Source of the DNA: Spirochaetaceae bacterium
GTDB taxonomy: Bacteria > Spirochaetota > Spirochaetia > SZUA-6 > Fen-1364
DNA length: 9,009 nucleotides
Assembly (NCBI GenBank): GCA_003141795.1
Contig: PLNO01000236.1
Span: forward strand, 6,543-15,551
Reading direction: 5' to 3'
The position numbers and the translations under genes are program-made. The notes beneath the pieces were generated by a model. The model saw only the letters and a list, made by a program, of their open reading frames with translations. It searched no databases and had not been told where the DNA came from. How positions within the stretch are numbered: the stretch's first letter is position 1; each line of letters begins with the position of its first letter. Positions 6,269-9,009 of this stretch are shown in pieces.

Positions 6269-7018
6269 ATGGTGTACGCAATCATCAGTGACATCCATTC
6301 GAATCTCGAGGCCCTGACAGCGGTGCTGGCGCGGATCGACACGCTTCCCGTGGAGACCGTGTATTGTCTGGGCGACGTGGTCGGCTACGGCGCAGATCCC
6401 GAAGCGTGCATGGATCTCGTTCTGTCGCGGGTGCGCGCCATCGTTCGCGGGAACCACGACAAGGCCGTCGCGGGCTTTCTCGATCTCGACTGGTTCAACC
6501 CGGCCGCGCGCGAAGCAGCCCTCTGGACCCGTCGTTCCGTCAGCGAGCAGACGCTGGAGAAGGTGAAGAAGCTCCCACAAGGCCCCCTGCAGGTGGGGGA
6601 AGGGATCCTCCTCTGCCACGGAACGCCGTACGACGAAGATGAATACCTCACGGATGCTGAATCGATCTCCCGCAGCTTTGCCTGCCTCGATGCCGAATAC
6701 CCCTCGATACGGTTCTGTTTCCATGGTCATACACATTTCCCGCTCGTCGTATCGAGAAAAAACGGGGCAAAAGCCTATAAAATGCTTTCCCCGCAGGAGA
6801 AGACACCACTGGAGGAAGGCATAACGTACCTGATCAACCCTGGATCGGTCGGCCAGCCGAGGGATGGTATAGCACTGGCATCTTTTGGTATATTAGACCT
6901 GACAGGAAAGGTGTACAGCACCCTCCGTGTCCCTTATCGCATCGACGAAACGCAGAAGAAGATTCGTGCGGCAAATCTTCCGGCTGTGCTCGCTGAGCGG
7001 TTGGGGCAGGGAAGGTAG
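6269..7018 (+). CDS. Calcineurin-like metallophosphoesterase
   Basis: This 249-residue cytoplasmic enzyme cleaves phosphomonoester or phosphodiester bonds with a two-metal centre. All family motifs are present in order: DIHSN (D8, H10), GDVVGYG (D36), GNHD at 61-64, CHG (H117), GHTH at 153-156, and the NPGSVGQPRD segment at 190-199. The family (YfcE/Pfam Metallophos_2 type) includes broad phosphodiesterases and some ApaH-like hydrolases, so the substrate is open. The start is well supported because the ATG is seven residues before the first metal aspartate; the ribosome site is weak. The gene lies 26 bases after the TtcA-like gene, which may give coexpression, though a separate promoter candidate overlaps that junction. 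The stretch from about 6755 to 6900 is visibly more AT-rich than the rest and includes ATA and TTA codons, which are rare in this window. Confidence 0.9.
   Translation: MVYAIISDIHSNLEALTAVLARIDTLPVETVYCLGDVVGYGADPEACMDLVLSRVRAIVRGNHDKAVAGFLDLDWFNPAAREAALWTRRSVSEQTLEKVKKLPQGPLQVGEGILLCHGTPYDEDEYLTDAESISRSFACLDAEYPSIRFCFHGHTHFPLVVSRKNGAKAYKMLSPQEKTPLEEGITYLINPGSVGQPRDGIALASFGILDLTGKVYSTLRVPYRIDETQKKIRAANLPAVLAERLGQGR
6886..6894 (+). promoter_or_regulatory. Possible extended -10 promoter inside the metallophosphoesterase gene
   Basis: TGGTATATT matches an extended -10 element (TGn plus TATATT, 5/6 of consensus) and lies in an AT-richer patch. The -35 position (GGTATA) is poor. It could add transcription of the 147-residue gene starting at 7056, but the match may simply reflect local base composition. 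Confidence 0.18.
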
Positions 7019-7045
7019 AGAACGACACCAACGGCGCCTGGTGAG

Positions 7046-7055
7046 AGGAGAGGGG
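7046..7055 (+). promoter_or_regulatory. Ribosome binding site for the 147-residue gene
   Basis: AGGAGAGGGG directly precedes the ATG at 7056, with AGGAG five bases away. It supports this ATG over the in-frame GTG at 7041 and over more distant in-frame starts inside the preceding gene. Confidence 0.7.
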
Positions 7056-7499
7056 ATGAAATCGCAGCTCATGGAGGAAAGGATTCGCCGTGTCTCGGTG
7101 CTCTTTTCCGAGCTCAGCTTCCGCGTGGTCGAAGACGAGCGGTCCCACAACGCGTATTCGGCGACCTTTGAGGACGACGATGCGTTTCAGTCCGGGGTGC
7201 TCATCGAGCGGGGGAGCAGATTCCTCGAGCTGGCGTATGCGTTGACCTTTCCTCCGTCTTTCTCCCAGCTCATGAAGGGCAAGATGGAGGAGATGCTGAA
7301 GATCTGCTACGAGTTCGGCTGCTACGTGAGCATCCAGCAGACCGCAAGTGAGATCAGCTTTTCCGTCTTTACGAAGCTCTACTATTCAGGATTGAACTAC
7401 TACTCCCTGCGCGACAGCCTGCGCGATTTCCGTGAATGCGTCGCCGCGCTCATGGACCTGCTGGAGATCGGCAAGGAGAGCACCGAGAGCCCTATTTAG
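7056..7499 (+). CDS. Small soluble protein of unknown function (147 residues)
   Basis: I do not recognise this protein with certainty. It has no signal peptide or membrane segment. The order suggests an alpha/beta fold: helix at 3-20, strands near 20-27 and 33-39, a strand pair near 46-64 (GVLIERGSRFLELAYALTF), a helix at 68-88, strands near 89-94 and 99-106, and a C-terminal helix at 115-138. That order resembles YbjN or type III secretion chaperone-like proteins, which are small dimeric binding proteins; this is a shape comparison only. Five of the ten aromatic residues around 88-117 are tyrosines, giving a possible exposed aromatic patch. The strong AGGAG site fixes the start. It lies 37 bases after the metallophosphoesterase gene and its end overlaps the convergent YlxP gene by four bases, so no terminator separates them. 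Confidence 0.75.
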   Translation: MKSQLMEERIRRVSVLFSELSFRVVEDERSHNAYSATFEDDDAFQSGVLIERGSRFLELAYALTFPPSFSQLMKGKMEEMLKICYEFGCYVSIQQTASEISFSVFTKLYYSGLNYYSLRDSLRDFRECVAALMDLLEIGKESTESPI

Positions 7500-7783
7500 T
7501 AGATCTCCGAGAAAACCTCCGCGTCGAGCAGCACCGCCTCGCAGTTCGCTTCCACGAAGGCCAGTGCCTTGTGCATGACGGATTCCCCGAACGTGCGTGA
7601 ATTGGAGACGAGCGCAGCCCCGATGCGCGCGAAGCGCTGCGAGTCCTGCTCGTCAACCTCGGCAACGGAGAGGTGGAACTTGTTCGCCAGTTTCTCCTTG
7701 ATCGACGAGACGATGCGCCGCTTGTCCTTGATGCTCTCGATGGGCGGAAGCTCGAGCTGGAACTGGATCATGGATACGACCAC
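7496..7783 (-). CDS. ylxP: DUF503 / YlxP family protein
   Basis: This 95-residue protein matches the DUF503 (YlxP-like) family, small ferredoxin-like-fold proteins of poorly known role. In many bacteria they are encoded in the nusA-infB-rbfA cluster, and a link to ribosome maturation has been proposed. The diagnostic segments are present: a first beta strand (IQFQLELP), then SIKDKRRIVSSIKEKL at 17-32, SVAEVDEQD at 39-47, and ALVSNS at 57-62, followed by a C-terminal helix and acidic strand. The start is a GTG at 7783 with a good AGGGGG site; an in-frame ATG four codons in would trim the first strand. It is nine bases after the voltage-sensor gene and its ribosome site overlaps that gene's stop codon, so the pair is coupled. 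The C-terminus overlaps the facing 147-residue gene by four bases. No infB or rbfA gene lies nearby. Confidence 0.88.
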   Translation of the reverse strand: MVVSMIQFQLELPPIESIKDKRRIVSSIKEKLANKFHLSVAEVDEQDSQRFARIGAALVSNSRTFGESVMHKALAFVEANCEAVLLDAEVFSEIY

Positions 7784-7788
7784 CGCGG

Positions 7789-7794
7789 CCCCCT
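7789..7794 (-). promoter_or_regulatory. Ribosome binding site of ylxP overlapping upstream stop codon
   Basis: AGGGGG on the minus strand lies five bases before the GTG at 7783 and shares two bases with the TAG stop of the voltage-sensor gene (7793-7795). This supports the GTG start and translational coupling. Confidence 0.5.
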
Positions 7795-8923
7795 ATTTGA
7801 TGTCGAGGAGGTCTTTGACGTCGTCGAGCTTCAGGGAGGACTGCTGACCCTCCGCTGCCGCCCCGCCTTCCCGATCCTTCATGGGAAGGTAAACGGTATT
7901 GTACAAACCGGCAAGATCGAAGACATCGTCGTTTTCGCGCCCCTGGGGGATCTTCACCTCGAGGTTGTAGTCGGCCTCCGACATCCCGCGGCGCATCACG
8001 TTGAGAGGATCGGAGATCTCCAGCGCGAATCGCGGCGCATAGAGGAAGAGGAACCCCATGACGGTGAGAAGCACGGCGATGAAGAAGACGATCCCTTCCC
8101 GGGCGGTGGCCTGTGCGACGGGGCGCTCATCGATGAAGACCTCGACCCCATTGGAGGCGACGTAGTCGTAGTCTCCCGTCAGGAAGTTGTCAGCGTAGTA
8201 GGAGGCCGGGAAGCGGGACCACGCGGTCTGCCCTCCCACGGCGCGCACCACGAGAATGGTTGGGTCGAGGGCGGCGATTTCCGCGGCACGCCGTGCCAGC
8301 CCCGGGGCCGCGGGGCCGGCCGCCGTGATCGCGTTTGCCCGCAGATCTTGCCCTCTGCCGTACGAAGCTTCGAGCCCCGGGAACACGCCTATCCCCTGCA
8401 TGACAGACGCCGCCAGCATCCAGAACACGAGGATCGTGATGGCTGTCGTGGTCATGATGGAGACGTGCCTCTGTGCAAGCGCGGAACGGGCGTAGCGGAT
8501 CCCCCGGAAGAGCTTGATCACGCGGAGGAGCCGCAGGATCCTCGCAAGACGAACGGCCTTGATCACCTTCAGGACGTTGAGGAAGCTCCCCAGCCCCGCA
8601 GCGAGACCCGAGCCCGCGATCAGCGCGAGACTGTGGGGCAGGGAGTTGAGGAGAAGCAGTGGGACGGAGGCCAGAAAGTCGATCCAGCCCCTCTGCCGGA
8701 AGAAATACTCCGCCCCTTCGTTCCGGGAGAGCGCGAGATACATCCTCGTGAGAAACTCTATGGTAAAGAAAAGGTCGAAACCGAGCCCCGTCCAGATCAC
8801 CCACCGGCGCGCACCAACGGTCCATCCCGCAAGCACGGCGTAGTCCTCCATGAACGTGTGCACGAGGGCCAGAACGATCACGACGATGACGATGGATTCC
8901 AGTGCTTCGCCGAGCTTCTTCAT
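7793..8923 (-). CDS. Voltage-sensor-domain membrane protein with HAMP-like segment and no visible pore
   Basis: This 376-residue inner-membrane protein begins with a four-helix voltage-sensor domain like that of voltage-gated ion channels. S1 is at about 9-27, S2 at 43-65 (E56, R60), S3 at 79-93 (D82), and S4 at 117-143. S4 carries basic residues at 119, 122, 125, 128, 131, 134, 137, 140 and 143, an exact three-residue period. A fifth helix (155-177) follows, then about 100 residues with no hydrophobic helix (180-275), probably outside the cytoplasm and perhaps a small Cache-like sensor. The last membrane helix (277-295) leads to a HAMP-like segment (about 296-350: DPLNVMRRG, EVKIP, DDVFDLAGLYNTV). 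No TVGYG-type filter is present, and the tail after HAMP is only about 25 residues, so neither a standard channel nor a kinase or receptor output is evident. The ATG has AGGAG six bases upstream. It may work with a separate pore or signalling partner. Confidence 0.82.
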   Translation of the reverse strand: MKKLGEALESIVIVVIVLALVHTFMEDYAVLAGWTVGARRWVIWTGLGFDLFFTIEFLTRMYLALSRNEGAEYFFRQRGWIDFLASVPLLLLNSLPHSLALIAGSGLAAGLGSFLNVLKVIKAVRLARILRLLRVIKLFRGIRYARSALAQRHVSIMTTTAITILVFWMLAASVMQGIGVFPGLEASYGRGQDLRANAITAAGPAAPGLARRAAEIAALDPTILVVRAVGGQTAWSRFPASYYADNFLTGDYDYVASNGVEVFIDERPVAQATAREGIVFFIAVLLTVMGFLFLYAPRFALEISDPLNVMRRGMSEADYNLEVKIPQGRENDDVFDLAGLYNTVYLPMKDREGGAAAEGQQSSLKLDDVKDLLDIK

Positions 8924-8929
8924 CAGGTG

Positions 8930-8934
8930 CTCCT
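8930..8934 (-). promoter_or_regulatory. Ribosome binding site of the voltage-sensor gene
   Basis: AGGAG on the minus strand lies six bases before the ATG at 8923 and overlaps the TAG stop of the preceding gene. It fixes the start and points to cotranscription from beyond the right edge. Confidence 0.6.
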
Positions 8935-9009
8935 ACCAGCCGTTCTCAGCCGCAATCGTGTACAGCTCGTCCAGCATGCTCACGTCGAGGCCCCGCCAGC
9001 GGGCATTGC
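8933..9009 (-). CDS. C-terminal fragment of an unidentified upstream gene
   Basis: On the minus strand an open frame enters from the right edge and ends in TAG at 8933-8935, after 24 residues finishing LDELYTIAAENGW. The gene is too incomplete to identify. Its stop codon overlaps the ribosome binding site of the voltage-sensor gene, the same tight junction seen between that gene and ylxP, so all three probably form one operon. The reading frame is supported mainly by this junction and by the lack of any other sensible content here. Confidence 0.5.
   Translation of the reverse strand, partial: NARWRGLDVSMLDELYTIAAENGW

Noticed and set aside
8190..8825. Possible potassium-channel pore or filter in the voltage-sensor protein
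   Set aside because: The frame between helix 5 and the last helix has no T-x-G-Y-G or related filter sequence and no hydrophobic pore helix; the alternative frame here is a shadow.

Overview
This is a densely coding bacterial window, GC-rich by eye, with no gap above about 85 bases, no RNA gene, no mobile element and no CRISPR array. Spirochaetota is my best guess for the source. The grounds are the c-di-GMP-type PilZ protein with a YcgR-like N-terminus and GAF-like insert (an arrangement I associate with the spirochaete DUF1577 group), a lipoprotein with an L-L-S-C lipobox, and small proteins of spirochaete flavour. This is pattern recognition, not a search result; another GC-rich Gram-negative lineage is possible.

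Layout. Bases 1-311 carry the C-terminal end of a helical-repeat protein on the plus strand. Facing it is a minus-strand operon read from about 4078 down to 324: a lipoprotein with a Pro/Ala-rich linker, a PilZ protein whose PilZ core is interrupted by a GAF-like insert, and a MinD/ParA-type ATPase with a long uncharacterised C-terminal half. The gaps are 5 and 12 bases. An 83-base divergent control region (4079-4161) separates this operon from a plus-strand run: an HD-domain phosphohydrolase (SAMHD1/dNTPase-like active site), a TtcA-like tRNA thiolase (4-base ATGA overlap), a calcineurin-like metallophosphoesterase, and a 147-residue protein of unknown function. That run ends by overlapping four bases with a convergent minus-strand operon read from beyond the right edge: the last 24 residues of an unknown gene, a membrane protein with a complete voltage-sensor domain but no visible ion pore, and a DUF503/YlxP protein.

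How the genes may work together. The left operon looks like a regulatory module. It pairs a probable c-di-GMP receptor with a P-loop ATPase of the type that positions or counts structures at the membrane, plus an envelope lipoprotein; a role in motility or envelope organisation is inference. The plus-strand run combines nucleotide or phosphoester hydrolysis with tRNA sulfur modification. The most unusual gene is the voltage-sensor protein at 7793-8923. It combines a textbook S4 helix (nine basic residues at exact three-residue spacing) with an extracytoplasmic insert and a HAMP-like cytoplasmic segment, and has neither a potassium filter nor a recognisable output domain.
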